Assembly: GCA_026260175.1 (NCBI GenBank)
Contig: JAKCWW010002569.1
Coordinates: 1-35,230 of the forward strand
Direction of reading: 5' to 3'
DNA from: Reticulitermes lucifugus
Lineage: Eukaryota; Arthropoda; Insecta; Blattodea; Rhinotermitidae
DNA: 35,230 nt
Position numbers and translations under genes: made by a program. Position 1 is the stretch's first letter, and every line of letters starts with the position of its first letter. Positions 1-11,362 of this stretch are shown piece by piece. The notes under the pieces are model-generated. The model saw only the letters and a program-made list of their open reading frames with translations. It made no database searches and had not been told where the DNA came from.

Positions 1-16
1 GTCGCCAAAAACTGGG

Positions 17-47
17 TGCGGATTAGATTCGGATGCGGATTAGATTC
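17..47. repeat. Two-copy 17-bp tandem repeat
   Basis: TGCGGATTAGATTC occurs at 17-30 and again at 34-47, separated by GGA. It is a small local duplication with no evident function. Confidence 0.7.
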
Positions 48-94
48 AAGAATATACGGTATTACCATCTTGTGGAACATAACACTATGAACTG

Positions 95-630
95 TAAAAG
101 TTCATTTATCCAACATGATTGGGACAGTAGGGTGTGCCGATAAATTGATTTTGCTGATGGATGTAATGGTGACTTACGAAAATCAATTTTAATGTGGGCT
201 GTTATGAAAAAATAAAACATATTTACAAAAAATTGCAAACAATAAAATAGACAGCACAGTGTGTATGACCTACCAGGTGTTCTAGTAGCTGATAATCCTT
301 TAACTTCTTCCTCTGGGAGACCAGTAATATCAAGTGTAGTGGTGGATGGGTTTGCAAGGTTTCTTTGGAGATCCTTGCAGTCTGATGTTTTCTTGATTAG
401 TGTTCAGATGTCAGCTAGCTTGCACAAGGCTGCCTTTCTCTAATCAGTGTGTTCTGGAGAGCATGAATGTGCATAAATTCCCATGCTTTGAAACTTGAGG
501 TTTGCTCCATTAATTTTATTAAGTTTTTGATAGATTGTTCAGTAGTATTCCAGGAAGTTTTCTCCTGTTCTGCAATCACATCCTCTTCCTCAGAGTGACT
601 TATAGCAAATTTGCTGCAGAACAAACACTA
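95..630 (-). pseudogene. Tigger/pogo-like DNA transposon 3' end with transposase C-terminus remnant
   Basis: Reading inward from position 96 there is a pogo/Tigger-like terminal pattern (TTTATCCAAC, GATTGGGACAGTAGGGTGT, then GATAAATTGATTTTG). On the minus strand further in (624-415) is an acidic then helical stretch (SEEEDV, WNTTEQSI, LIKLMEQ, LQNTLIRERQ) like the end of Tigger-type DDE transposases. It continues in another frame as ADI, LIKKTSDCKDL and LPEEEVKGL. Stops and a frameshift make it dead. The orientation fits, since the transposase C-terminus points at the terminal repeat. Recognition is by pattern memory only. Confidence 0.5.
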
Positions 631-669
631 TAAATACCTACAGCATTAAAATACATTTCAGAATTCATA

Positions 670-905
670 GTTAAAGGTAAGTTGCCCTTATGCTTCATGA
701 AACCATGTGCCATGAAGCTTTATGGAGGAGTGGAGGTACAGGGCCACATAGTGTTCACCTTGACGCTATATGCAAGTCAGTGGTCAGCTTCATGACCTGG
801 CTACTTGACCCCAGGAGAAAGTGCTCCCAGTCCAGTACCCAGTGGGTAGACTGAATAGGCCCCAGAGACTGTTCAGACACTTTGGAGGAGATGCTTTCTG
901 TAATC
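670..905 (-). mobile_element. tRNA-derived SINE family 1, minus-strand copy (head truncated)
   Basis: Read on the minus strand it shows the family order: CTGGGGCCTATTCAG, ACCCACTGGGTACTGG, a TCCTGGGGTCAAGTAGC segment, TACCTCCACTCCTCC, a CTTCATGGCA segment, and a GGGCAACTTACC tail. The tRNA-like head is missing. The same order is seen in full copies at 12545, 14563, 31287 and 33214. Confidence 0.75.
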
Positions 906-1404
906 AGTGTCTCATTTATTTCATTTGTTTCTTTAACAGAAAATGGTAATTTTCCACATTTTCATCAAGAGTATCATCATCAACATCATCATCATGGCCG
1001 CCATCATCGTCATCATCATTTTAATGGTCAGAAATAGTGACTGCACACCAGTCAGTGGGCATATGGAGTCATTATATGCCTGGTCATTATCTTTCAACTA
1101 CAACTGGCTGGAAGTTCATGAAGGATTATATATGGAGGAAAGTTCTTTTGTTTTAATAGACCTGTAATGTAACTGTTAAAAGATCACTATATATGAGTGG
1201 GTGAATTCTGTGAGTAAAAAAATGTTATGTCCTCCAAATACTATTTAACTTAGAAACTGCTTCACACTTTGAAAAAAGATTTTAAAAAAGACAGCGTCAA
1301 AGAATTTTGTAGAAAAGGGCGGCACATTTCTCGAAACTTTAATTCATGGGAACGCAGTTCTTCTTCCAGTTTTAATGCTAATCACATACATTATAATATT
1401 CTAT
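906..1404. other. Gene-free stretch with ATC microsatellite
   Basis: There is an interrupted ATC/CAT repeat at about 966-1021. The open frame across it (starting at 943) is low-complexity Ile-rich sequence with no recognisable domain. Nothing else was recognised. Confidence 0.5.
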
Positions 1405-1470
1405 GATAGGACACCATGTAGTTTGGCAGATAGATACCGGTGTCAGAGGAACCATGTTCAGGGTAGAAGT
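1405..1470 (+). repeat. Fragment of the foldback repeat family
   Basis: ACCATGTAGTTTGGCAGAT, then GTGTCAGAGGAACCATGTTC and AGGGTAGAA, follow the same order as the left half of the foldback repeats at 28235 and 25905. Only part of one half is present. Confidence 0.5.
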
Positions 1471-1474
1471 TGAA

Positions 1475-3100
1475 AGTATCAGTTTGCTGGAAACATTAAC
1501 CTTTAATAGACAAATGGGACAGAGTTGTCCCATTAAACGCACATCCTTTTCGTCTGAAAGGGAAGACATTGTCCTATGGTGGGCATTTAAATTTAACATT
1601 TCTCCAGCCACAGCAGAAACTTGGCATGTAAAAGGTCATGTTCTAAAGGTATCAGATTACACGGTGTCAACCTGTAAGGCTAATCTTAATATTCACCACC
1701 TTGAGGAGTTCAAACCCATATACCATCAGACAGAGTCTGACCATTTCCTATTATGCCAATGGAGACACACTTATTAACACTATGTGCTGCTCAGTGCTCA
1801 CGTTTTACTCATTTTCAGTGCTTTTAACTTGACAATTTTAAATAAAGAGTCTTTATAGGTATGTGTTGCATTATGCCATAAGATAGATATCTGGATATAA
1901 TATGGTGGTTCTTTGACCAGTCAATGCACACCATCTTTATCTCCATACTGGTGGTTGGGTGACATTTGTTATTATACTAACCAACAGTTCTCTAAGTCTG
2001 CTCTCTGTGAGATGTTACCCATTTTTGTAGTTTTCATACAGATCACAAATATAGTTCTCCAAAGAAAATGGTGGGTGACAGAGCATTATCTGTAATATTT
2101 TTGTAGGCTGAAAGTACTAGTATACTAAAGTTACCCAACTTTACAGTAAGGAGAAAATCAGTGTTGTACAGTGCTTTTGGTAGTTGCAATGCTTGTTTGA
2201 AGTTACATAAGTCATGTTTGGAGCTGATGGTGTTTGGACATCACTCATGTTATTAGTGATATTTTGTGCAAATACCTGTATGTTGTTCTGTACTTGTGCA
2301 TTATAGAACTCTTATTTGGATTTGTGAGTGGTTATAATTTATTGTAACTGAACATCTCTCCTCTGTTTTCGAGTTGTTGCTCTTTCCAGTAAGTGAGACT
2401 CTTTTCAGGATACAGGGATGGGCTCATTAAACAATCAGTTATGTACCAGTAATTAAATAAATCTATGCACACAGCTTACATTCTATAGAAGTTTGACTAT
2501 TGATATAAGTAATCGGATAGTAACACCCAAGTTTGTATTACACTCTGGTCCAGCTTCTGGCATCATGATAGTGACAGCAAATTTGTTAGGTGAGTTATTA
2601 GTTCGCTGTAATTTTTGTATAAATGAATCTTTATAAATTATCCTTCCACTTCAGATATAAATTTATATGCTGTAAATTGATAGTGATGCTTACAAAAAAC
2701 ATATATCGGAGTCTTTCAGTTGTCATTTTTTCAGCTAGTTTTGACTAATGATACTGTACACAGCAACATTCTGTATGTGCAGTACTTTTTGATACATTAG
2801 ACGTGAGTCTCCTCAGAGTGTGATGAGACAAACTCACTGTGAATTTTGCATGAATCTCACTAGTTCTGATTGGTTGCCTGAGGCTTCTGCAAGAACCCCC
2901 CCCTCTTTTTTTTTTAAGTGTTAGGGATGAAAGAGACTGACCTTTTATTGGTCACCCATCATACTTTGGATTCAAGGCTTCATGGTTGCCAGGCAGTCAG
3001 CTTTCCTTAGCAAGAGCACATGCCTTCAAAGCAGGCAGAAAATTGTCTAAGGGTCATTAAATACTATATATTGTTATTTCATATCATCAAGTTAATTTAG
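1475..3100. other. Gene-free stretch, nothing recognised
   Basis: AT-rich sequence with stops in all frames. The longest open frame, running in from 1403, has no family resemblance. There is a C run and T run near 2898-2914. I see no exon with plausible borders and no repeat seen elsewhere in the window. Confidence 0.5.
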
Positions 3101-3109
3101 GAAGTCAAT

Positions 3110-3382
3110 CGAGCATGACCTAAACCCCTCGGCTGTAAAATATAGGGTGTCAAATCTTCTGAAACTCTGGAACTAGATATCTTGCTGAGTTCACTCAGCC
3201 TTTGATCCAACTTGTGTTGCTGGCTTGCAGCTTGCTGGGAGGCTTAAACCCCCATCTGCAATACACATGATTATAGCTGCCAGTTTATAGAGAATAAACA
3301 TGCCTGGGTTTGAACCAAACCAGCCAGGGGAACTTCAGCTGCAGAATTTAAACTCAGTGGCTCAGTTTGGAAGGGTTACAAT
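3110..3382 (-). repeat. Possible tRNA-derived element
   Basis: On the minus strand a B-box-like GGTTCAAACCC (about 3310-3320) lies downstream of an A-box-like TGAGCCACTGAGTTT. A body follows that contains the palindrome GCTGAGTGAACTCAGC. There is no second copy in the window to confirm a repeat family, so this is weak. Confidence 0.22.
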
Positions 3383-3612
3383 CAGAAAGTTGTCCCTATG
3401 TCTGCCGTTCAGACGTTTTGGAGAGTGGAGGTATATCTTCGCTCATTCTTAACATGAGCACTAGGCAGAAGTGAGGGCTTGCCCTGCCTGCTTTATGCCC
3501 AGTGCCCCTGGTACCCATTGAAGAGGAGGCTGGATAGGCTGTAGAGGCAGTCTGGATGAATGGGAGAAGAGAAAAGTCTCTTGCCTCTGCCAGGAATCAG
3601 ACAGTTCCTCTT
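3383..3612 (-). mobile_element. tRNA-derived SINE family 1, minus-strand copy
   Basis: The reverse complement reads TTCTCTTCTCC, CCAGCCTCCTCTTCAATGGG, TACCAGGGGCACTGG, TAAAGCAGGCAGGG, GTTAAGAATGAGCGAAG, TACCTCCACTCTCC and GGGACAACTTTC. This is the family 1 order from body to tail. Open frames across it (for example 3556-3840) are chance. Confidence 0.8.
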
Positions 3613-3639
3613 TTGTCAAGCCTGGAACCTAGTCACAAG

Positions 3640-4424
3640 AAAGTGGTTTATTTCCCTTCAAGATATGCAGTGTCTGTTTCTTACGTGAATGTTTTGGAGT
3701 ACGTAGAAGTATATATCTTACACAGGTTACATAGTACTACTTCTTTTCAGAACCCAAGGGGTTTGTACAAATTATCTCCCTGCAAAACAGTAGGACAGCA
3801 CTATACTTCTGTGTTCTGTGTTCAATTTATCAGTAGATAGAAATCTTAATTATGGTGACATGATCTGAAAACAGAATTTTCTGTTTATTAGTCCTTATAT
3901 TAATATGGTTCTTGCCAAAGAGTCGTAGTCTTTGAACATTTCTGTGTGTATGTAATTTGTATAACATATTCTGTGGTATGTAGCTATGTATAGTTTGTAT
4001 TATGGGCATGATCTTATGAATGTGGCTGAAATTTATGTGAGGCAGAGATTTGAATTGGGGATATTCTGTGATTTGGTGTCAAAATGTTTCCATCAAATCT
4101 AAAATAATAGTTATATGTTATGTGATTATATAATACAGGTTACACCACCCAAATCTTGCTCCCTAATGGCCTGGCCAGTGCCAGACCAGGGAATTTTCTG
4201 AACCATAGATGGTCAACATATTATGGTACCAAAACACCTTACCCAGGCCTTCATAAAATGAATTGTTAGTGTTGTACCCAATTTTAACACACTGGCAAGG
4301 CAATAAGTAGAGGAACCAAAGAAAAAAAGAAATCTAAACAAGAAATACTTTATTTTAACTACATTGTAATGTAAGGAACAAGAAATTAAGCAAATTTACA
4401 CCTGCTTCACACCAGGACTACTAA
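3640..4424. other. Gene-free stretch, nothing recognised
   Basis: No exon-like segment, and no repeat shared with the rest of the window. A short palindromic segment rich in TGG/CCA lies near 4168-4192. Confidence 0.5.
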
Positions 4425-4454
4425 AGGTAAACATTACACAGTGATGCCAACGCA

Positions 4455-4512
4455 CTCACACCAGAATGCATTGTGCATGACCGAAACACGTTCAGATTTA
4501 TGAAATTTACAA
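4455..4512 (+). repeat. Degenerate hammerhead-like segment
   Basis: A small hairpin (GCATTGTGC) is followed by GACCGAAACACGTTCAG and then ATTTACAATAAACA. This resembles the CGAAAC side of the hammerhead-like motifs at 9624 and 33944, but the CTGATGA box is lost (CCAGAATG instead). It is weak evidence of another Penelope-like scrap. Confidence 0.22.
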
Positions 4513-5689
4513 TAAACATATGACATAGATGAAAAAAGAGCGAAATTCTAATGTAAACTAAGGCAAAAGTGCACAACTGGATCCATGATTATCACAGATT
4601 TTTTTGTGGTTTTTGTTAAATCATGCCAGACCATGGGAGGTGCTGGATTATGGAGGTGTGACCTGTATATATTAGAGGGGGGAAAAATTTTAATGTATCT
4701 TCTCAATTTAATGAGACTAACAGGGGAAAAGGGGAGCATGAATAATGAAAAAATAAGAATAATCTAGAAATGTGTTATTTTTATACTTCTAGTGATAATC
4801 AGTAATGGTATAACTTGGTGTCACAGGGAACAGGAAAGTGGCCTTCATTTGTCATGTCCTGCAATAAAAGGTCAGACTATGTGAATGGCCATAAAACAGA
4901 CTAGGAAAATGTGTGAAAGGAAGGGTGGGAGAGAGACGAGCAGCATAATTTCCAAGTACGTACAATTACATGTAAACCTTCAGTAAATTCAACAAGTAAT
5001 GAATTAAAATAGAAAATGCATATGAATCATTGTTGTGTCCTACCCCCACAGAAATAAAGGATGATGATTTTAAGATGTGAAAAAATGGGAGCAATAACTT
5101 TAAAATCGTTTGTACACATTTTTAACAAAAAAAACCTTTTCAGTGTCAAAATACACCAGTACAGTTGCAACTTGACTGTACAATTATTTTATGTTCATGT
5201 TTTATTGAACCAAATAGCATTTATATGTTGTATCACTGTGTATCACCAGAAAAGAGCTCTGGCATCAGTAATACTAAAACCAATAAATCTGCACACTGAT
5301 AATCAAGAGTGTAGTGTAATATGTAAATAATACAAGAAGTTTTAAATCACTGTACATACTCTCATAAAAAGAAATGTTATTTCATGCCTGTATTGTATGT
5401 ATTAGAAATGGAATAAGTGAGATTAGACATTTGCAGAAGCATTGAGTTACAAAACCAAAGACATATTGCATAATCCACCTAGTTTATTGTACAAGTACAG
5501 TCACTGGTACAGTGGCATGGGTTGTGTAGCCACTGTATAGTACTGTATAATGATATCTTGCAGTTAATTATTTCTGTGCTTTGCTGTGAAACAACAGGAG
5601 AACAAATGTGATTGTCATATTCTGAGGGAATAGATAAGGTACCGGAAAGAAACTGTACGAAAGTAATGTTAACATTTCCTGAGAAATCT
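4513..5689. other. Gene-free stretch, nothing recognised
   Basis: AT-rich, with short open frames only (the longest is 89 codons from 5061) and no recognisable protein or repeat family. Confidence 0.5.
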
Positions 5690-6165
5690 TAACAAATGTT
5701 GTTGTGTTCCTGAAATTAGGGTGCTTTTTACAGTGATTCCCAAACTCTGTTCTGTGAACTCCACAGGTCTGCAAATGATGCTTCCCCTCATAATGTGGAC
5801 TTTCTGTTCTTGGGTGCAGTGGGGCATGAGCAGCATTCACTTCAGACTTCAAATACCTCCACAGGAAGAAGTCTGGCCCTGTCAAGTCAGGGGAACGTGC
5901 TGCCCGAAGAATATCATTGAATTGTGAAATTAGTAGCCTGGAAACCTTCCCTGTTGGAAAAGTCATGCTCTGCCTTGCCATGTGGGTCATTGTACCATCA
6001 TGTCAAAATCATACTTTTCTCACCTTTTGACTTAGATATTGCAGTAGTGCTCAGAATCCATGCTAACAGCCTGGTTGCTTCCCTCAACAAAACAGCGTCC
6101 AGTCACACCATATGTGGGAACATCACACCAAACAGTTATCTTTTCACTATGAAGAAGTAACCATA
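5690..6165 (-). pseudogene. Decayed DDE transposase (mariner/IS630-like)
   Basis: Minus-strand fragments in two frames match the C-terminal half of a mariner/IS630-type DDE_3 transposase. One frame has EKITVWCDVP and YGVTGRCFVEG. Another has HDGTMTHMARQSMTF followed by ARSPDLTGPDFFLWRYLKSEV. The HDG Asp and the SPDL..DFFLW block are typical of this superfamily. In-frame stops and a frameshift between the blocks show it is inactive. The N-terminal helix-turn-helix part and terminal repeats were not found. Confidence 0.75.
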
Positions 6166-6169
6166 TGGT

Positions 6170-6688
6170 GTGGTGTTACCGAGGGAATTGGAACAGTTAA
6201 TGGAGCTTATTGCAGTGATTACAGCAATGTATTGAATGTCATCTAGGACAAGTAATCTTCAATATGTAGAGTATTGATACTAAATTGCAGTCATTATCCT
6301 AGTCTTTCCATTCAGTTTTTGACTTCATTTGTTGTCCAGTCCCTCGCCGCAGTGTATACAAAACTGTCACATCCTCATGCCTCACCCTGTATTTCAGCTG
6401 CTGAGTTTGTATAGCATTATGATGGGAAGGTAATGATGAATGGTAAGAAGACTTGGTCTGGATGGAAGTAAGCATGTTCCACTTGTAGGCTCTTTCTTTG
6501 AATTCTAGTGAAACTGAGAGAACCATGCAAAACCTCAGCACAGACAGTAATCTAGTAAACATTTGAAGCAGCTGCCTCTGTAATACAAAACCGTTGTTCC
6601 ATTATGCCAAACTGTGTGGTCCTGAAAGTTGTTATAGTATAGAATTTTAGTTGCAATATAATTTATGCAAGTATATCTTCTTCACTCA
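6170..6688. other. Gene-free stretch, nothing recognised
   Basis: Contains an 87-codon open frame on the minus strand (6299-6562) with no family resemblance and no splice context. No repeat was recognised. Confidence 0.5.
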
Positions 6689-6689
6689 A

Positions 6690-6962
6690 GGGTATGCGGT
6701 GGTGCAGTTGGTTGAGACACTGCGCTACAAGCCGGAAGGTCATGGGTTCGATTCCTGATGGGGTCATTGGGATTTCTGGCCCTGGGTTCAACTCAGCCTC
6801 TAACAGAAATGAGCACCAGGGATACTCATGGGGGGTAAAGGTGGCTGGTGTGTAGAGCTGACAACCTTAACCACTTTCATATGCTGACTGTCTAGAAATT
6901 CTGGAACTCTCAACCTCCTGGAGCCCTAAGGGCCTGTAATGGAATAGCTTTACCTTTACATA
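6690..6962 (+). mobile_element. tRNA-derived SINE family 2, near full length
   Basis: A-box-like TGGTGCAGTTGGTTGAGAC starts at 6700 and a perfect B box GGTTCGATTCC is at 6745-6755, in tRNA-like spacing. The tRNA-unrelated body (CTCAGCCTCTAACAG, GGGGGGTAAAGGTGGC, GGAGCCCTAAGGGCCTG) ends in GCTTTACCTTTACA. It is a Pol III-type SINE and not a functional tRNA, since no acceptor stem closes. Confidence 0.85.
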
Positions 6963-6964
6963 TC

Positions 6965-7873
6965 TTCATTCAAGATCCTGCAGCTTGGAATTCTGTATCA
7001 CACTGATCACATGGAACTTGGTTGAGTAATTCAGTATAGTCAATTTTTAAACCTTCAAGGACATTGCAAAACCACTATTCTCTATTTTATGTCCTTTTCA
7101 TTCCAGCAAGTTCTTGTTTTAATATGGGATTCACTATTTTACAGGCAAGAAAATGTTTTGGCAACAGTAATGTTTGGGAAACACTGTCATAGACCATCCA
7201 AGCAAGCATGAATGGACAATAAATATGATATATCACGTTCTGTGTCATGAAATAACTTTGATTTGTTTTTATACAAGAATAAATTTGTGTCATATGTATA
7301 TTATAAGACTAGCATTTTTGTAGAATGACATTTGTTTTTAAATGGCACTTAGGTGACACATTATATTCTGTTATATACTGTACAATAGAACAAGGTATTT
7401 GTTGCCTAAGACATCACAAAAAAGGTTGTGGATCATATATAGAATCCAGCATCATTTAACAAGTAATCACAAAGTATAATTGGTTAGTGTTTTTTTTAAA
7501 TAGAATGATGAATACAGAGTGATGTAAAAATTAGATTTTTTTTCTCATTTAATTAGTTATTATTTTAAGTTAATACATACCAATCATATTTAATTATTAC
7601 AAACTGTTCAGTTGATTTTCCCCCATAACTGTACCTTGAAATAATTTTTGACCACTTTTGTTATACATCATTTGTACACAATTCACATAAACAGGCTGTG
7701 CATGTTCAACACTGTAAATTTTCAGGATTTTATGGTACTGCATGTGTTGTTATGACAGAAATAGTAGTGGTACTGCCAATGCTTTTTTAAATCTCTGTGG
7801 ATATACAGGGACTAAGTAACAATAATTTTATTACATTTTAACTGTATGACACCATACATTAACTTCATTTTTC
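6965..7873. other. Gene-free stretch, nothing recognised
   Basis: AT-rich, with stops in all frames; the longest open frame has 68 codons. No repeat from elsewhere in the window is recognisable. Confidence 0.5.
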
Positions 7874-7965
7874 AGAACAGTTTTCAGTCTTCTGAGAAGT
7901 TACACCATGTTGTCTGATAGACAGGTGCCAGTGTTTCAGAATAACTTGCTGCTGCCCTTAAGATA
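7874..7965 (+). repeat. Foldback repeat family, partial copy
   Basis: CAGTCTTCTGAGAAGTTACACC, then ATGTTGTCTGATAGAC and GTGTTTCAGAATAACTTGCTGCTGCCC, follow the order of the left half of the family at 28235. The right half is missing. Confidence 0.55.
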
Positions 7966-8311
7966 TTAGGCAGTTCCCAGAATAATCTTTATACTTGCCA
8001 ACATGCAAACCTAAAAATCCTAACCATTTATTTGGCAGGAATTTTACAAAAATTGAACTCTGTCAGATAGGATCTCAAGGCCAACATAGCATGTTCGTGA
8101 GAAAACTGGAAATTCTAGGTGAGGTACCTAACATGTTTTATATAATGTAACATGTAAATGGGAAGTTGTACTTGCATACAGCTTTTGTTTGATGTGACAG
8201 AACTTGTACCATGACTCCAGACAGTTGTGTTATGAGCAGGAGACACAAGTAAATATCTTGAAGAATGCTAGCATACCATAAGAATCCAGCTGTCTGGCAT
8301 TATACCCGTTA
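7966..8311. other. Gene-free stretch, nothing recognised
   Basis: No open frame of note and no repeat recognised between the foldback fragment and the TTAA-flanked MITE. Confidence 0.5.
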
Positions 8312-8315
8312 TTAA

Positions 8316-8466
8316 TCCTTTGGCGCTGGAACTAAATGCCTGGTGTTATATGCAAGAGACAGAAATTGAAATAGTGGCTGCTTAAGAACAGATATAATGA
8401 TATAACATTTGGCATTTTGGGCATCACATTGCACATTACAAATATATAATGTTCGGCACCAATGGG
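8316..8466. mobile_element. TTAA-flanked MITE (piggyBac-type), copy 1
   Basis: The element starts TCCTTTGGCGC and ends GGCACCAATGGG, forming imperfect terminal inverted repeats, and is flanked on both sides by TTAA (8312-8315 and 8467-8470). A related element at 21099-21208 shares both ends and the internal segment ATATATAAT.TTCGG. TTAA duplication with a CCC-type terminus is the signature of piggyBac transposition. It has no coding capacity. Confidence 0.75.
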
Positions 8467-8470
8467 TTAA

Positions 8471-9135
8471 GAGAATTTATAGTAAGAAATTAAGTATCCA
8501 TCTTTTACGCTACTTTGATTTCTGTTCTCTCTTGTGCTGTATAAAGCTGCCTAGTTACATGTTCCTTTTTTATTTGCTTGCTTTAATTATGGTTTACTCA
8601 TAAGGCGCTATTGAAGATATTCTGAGAAAAAAGATTAGGAAAACAGTTCTGTGTAACATTGTATTGGATCCACCATTCCCATTGAAATTGCAATGACTGC
8701 ACTCCTCTAAGTAGCCTAATTGATTTCATGTTGCACTTTTGTAACACTTCAGTTGCCAAGCTAGATTGTGTGTGCGCGTGTGCATGTGTAATTAACAATT
8801 TTATGTACATAAAGTTACAGGTGTATAAAGAGAAGTCACTAAAAAATTCAAGTCTTGTCTGTGCCTCTGACTCTTCTAGAGTAGAAACTGGACAGTACTT
8901 TGTCAATGACAAAATGCCTGTGCAATATTAAATCTGTCAGATGTTTAGTTAGGTTAGCGTTGGATCTACAAAATTATTCAATTTTTGTTTACCAATATAA
9001 GGTGCTTCTACAACATAAAGCCCTTAAATGAATAAGATTTTATTTTGGATTTTATCAGATTTTTGAATAATTATAATTCTGAGAGTGATATATAATATTA
9101 ATATATTGTGTCTGTTGATGAGAATGATATGTACC
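8471..9135. other. Gene-free stretch, nothing recognised
   Basis: Overlapping open frames of 104 codons (minus, 8598-8912) and 67 codons (plus, 8728-8931) are each other's shadows. Neither resembles a known family. Confidence 0.5.
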
Positions 9136-9215
9136 TGAATTGGTTAGTTGAAAATGGGAATGTGTATCTTTCAGCCATTGGCCATATTCCCTTTTCCATC
9201 TAACCAGTTCAATTG
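9136..9215. repeat. Imperfect inverted repeat (hairpin)
   Basis: Arms 9136-9164 (GAATTGGTTAGTTGAAAATG...) and 9183-9215 (...TCTAACCAGTTCAATT) are reverse complements with a few mismatches, around a loop of about 18 bases. This could be a MITE-like palindrome or a piece of a retroelement end. Its nature is unknown. Confidence 0.6.
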
Positions 9216-9615
9216 ATGGAGGCAAGGAACAAGTTCACTTGCATGTTAATTTTACATACTTGTTTCTTTAATAAGGACTGAATTCACAGAAAGTTTTTAT
9301 TGTTAAGTTTTATTTATTCTTTTTATTAAAGATTTTTTCTACAGTCCTGTTCTCTACATTTCGATACTACATTGTAATTCTTATGGTGAAAACGGAATTT
9401 GTACTATGAAATGAAAGCACATTATATTTTAAGTTTTTCTTATGTATCACTTTTATGTTCAGTAATAAATATATTGGTCTTTTCATTGTTTTATTCGTCA
9501 TGTGGTCTGCAATTAAACGGTTCCTCTTTGTTTCTTCCCCTTCTATTCCTTGTGTAATACATACATTTCAATGTGGCATAATTATTGGTATAAATATGTT
9601 TTGTGTGGTGAAATA

Positions 9616-9665
9616 AAGTCCTCCTGATGATGGCCAGTTGGGCTGAAACACACTGAGGTGACAAA
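9616..9665 (+). ncRNA. Hammerhead-ribozyme-like motif, Penelope-type remnant
   Basis: CTGATGA (9624-9630) is followed by a short hairpin (GGCC, loop, GGCT) and then GAAAC (9645-9649). This is the order of a hammerhead core with stem II. One extra T sits between CTGATGA and the stem, as in the motif at 33944. Hammerhead motifs are known in Penelope-like retroelements. Helix III is degenerate (ACACAC), so activity is unlikely. Confidence 0.35.
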
Positions 9666-11362
9666 CTTTGAACTGAAGTGTATAGTTATACTTTGATGAG
9701 TGTCTTACAATTGACTGGTATGGGATTTTATTCCTGGTAGAATACATTTAAACTACCTGCAATATTTCCAGAATTAGGCACAAAACTTTCCATGTAACGT
9801 TTAAGTTTAAGCTTATAATTAAGATATTGTTTCATACGCTAATTTAATCTGTAAATATAATTTCATATTACACTGGGTTGCTACTAATGAAGATAGTAAC
9901 ATGTTCTAGACATTAGTCACTCACCTGTGCAGAAGGTCCTTTATTGGAGAACAATCAGCTCTAGTAGAAGTTTGGTAAATGCAAGACATGTTAGGCCCTA
10001 CCATGGTCAAAAGCCTATGTTAAATTGTAGTTACGCTCTACTGGCCATTTTATTCATCCTGTAACTGGGGGAACAGAGAAAATCTGATCCCAACTGTGCT
10101 CTTATGTGACTGAATGGTAACAGGTGTTTCAGTCATATCAAAATAGAGAAAATCAGAAGGTAGAAGCTCCAAAGGAATGTATGGCTACAATAGTATTCAA
10201 CAGAGAGCACCAGAAATTAAGTCAAATAAACCATTAAGGAGACTAAGTGAAGGAAGGTACTGGGTGTACAAATGTGGGTAGGAAATCAGTGGACACAGAT
10301 ACAGACACAGCAGGACTAGTTATGAAACCCCCCACCCCCCATGGAAATTTGAATGGCTTATTGTAATAGGATTATAAATATTAATTTCTTTCTAAGTCCT
10401 TTTGTTTCCTTATGAACCATATCGTCCACAATCATTTAAAATGATGGCATTAAGGTACTGGAAAATGCATACTACCAAGAAGTAACATAAATTATATGAT
10501 GTATATTATTCTCATATTATAAAAAAAACATGGAAAAAAAAAGAAGCATACACAAGGTGTTTGAGTTGTGGACACAACTGCAAGAGATGATTTCTAGGTT
10601 CATGTGATCAAAAATTTCATGTAAACATGTGTCCGATTTTAAACTGTTAAAGTTATCACCACTTGAAACTTGGAATAAAAAGTAAGGATTACTGAAAAGA
10701 TACAGAATATAATAATAAATAAACACAGTGACTACTAAATTTAACTTAATGGAAAAAACTGCCTTTAATTTACAATGACCAGTGCTCAAAGCAGGTTTTC
10801 AAAAATCCCACATGCCGCAGCACGCACTACTGCTCAGCTGTGAATAGCACACATGAAAGTGCAGAGAAAAGCCTGGAATTTGTTTATTCATGCACCAGCT
10901 GTTACAGGTCGGGAAGCATATAATAGCACTCCACAAGCTGTACGCACAGTTCATTGGAGTGTGTTAGTGAGAATTAAAAAACACCCATAACATAATAAAA
11001 GTTGAAAATATAACCCATGTTGATAGGAACATTTCTGACCACAAAGACCTAACAAATCAGCCCCTACAATAATGTCCACAATTCATGAAACACCCTGTAT
11101 TATGTTAAAGCACTGATTCTTTTATAGAAATTACTTGTTTTTCACTCTACTTTCCTTCCTTAAAAGGAGAAAGTGAAATGACATTTTCTTTACAACTTCC
11201 AATGCAAAATGTGTGACAGTATACATTATTATCATGTGCTTACAAGCTTTACTTTTATAACAGTATTCACAAAACAAAAGACATTTGTATAGTTCTTCCA
11301 GCAGGACTGCAGGCGTTAAGAGTACTGCCTGAAACTTCTTGTCCATATTAATATAAGTTTTA
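9666..11362. other. Gene-free stretch, nothing recognised
   Basis: AT-rich. There is a C-rich run at about 10327-10340. The longest open frames (90 codons minus at 10517, 81 codons minus at 11131) are hydrophobic or low complexity with no family match. No exon is supported. Confidence 0.5.

Noticed and set aside
943..1167. Possible histidine- or isoleucine-rich peptide gene
   Set aside because: The frame is driven by the ATC microsatellite and has no start context, splice sites or family match.
1403..1777. 124-codon open frame
   Set aside because: It starts in a foldback repeat fragment, has no recognisable domain or splice context, and its composition looks like chance translation.
6690..6765. 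Functional tRNA gene
   Set aside because: The promoter boxes are good but the sequence continues into a SINE body with a CTTTACC tail, and no cloverleaf closes.
10517..10789. 90-codon minus-strand frame with hydrophobic stretches
   Set aside because: It is an AT-rich chance frame rich in Phe, Tyr and Leu, with no signal or domain pattern that holds up.
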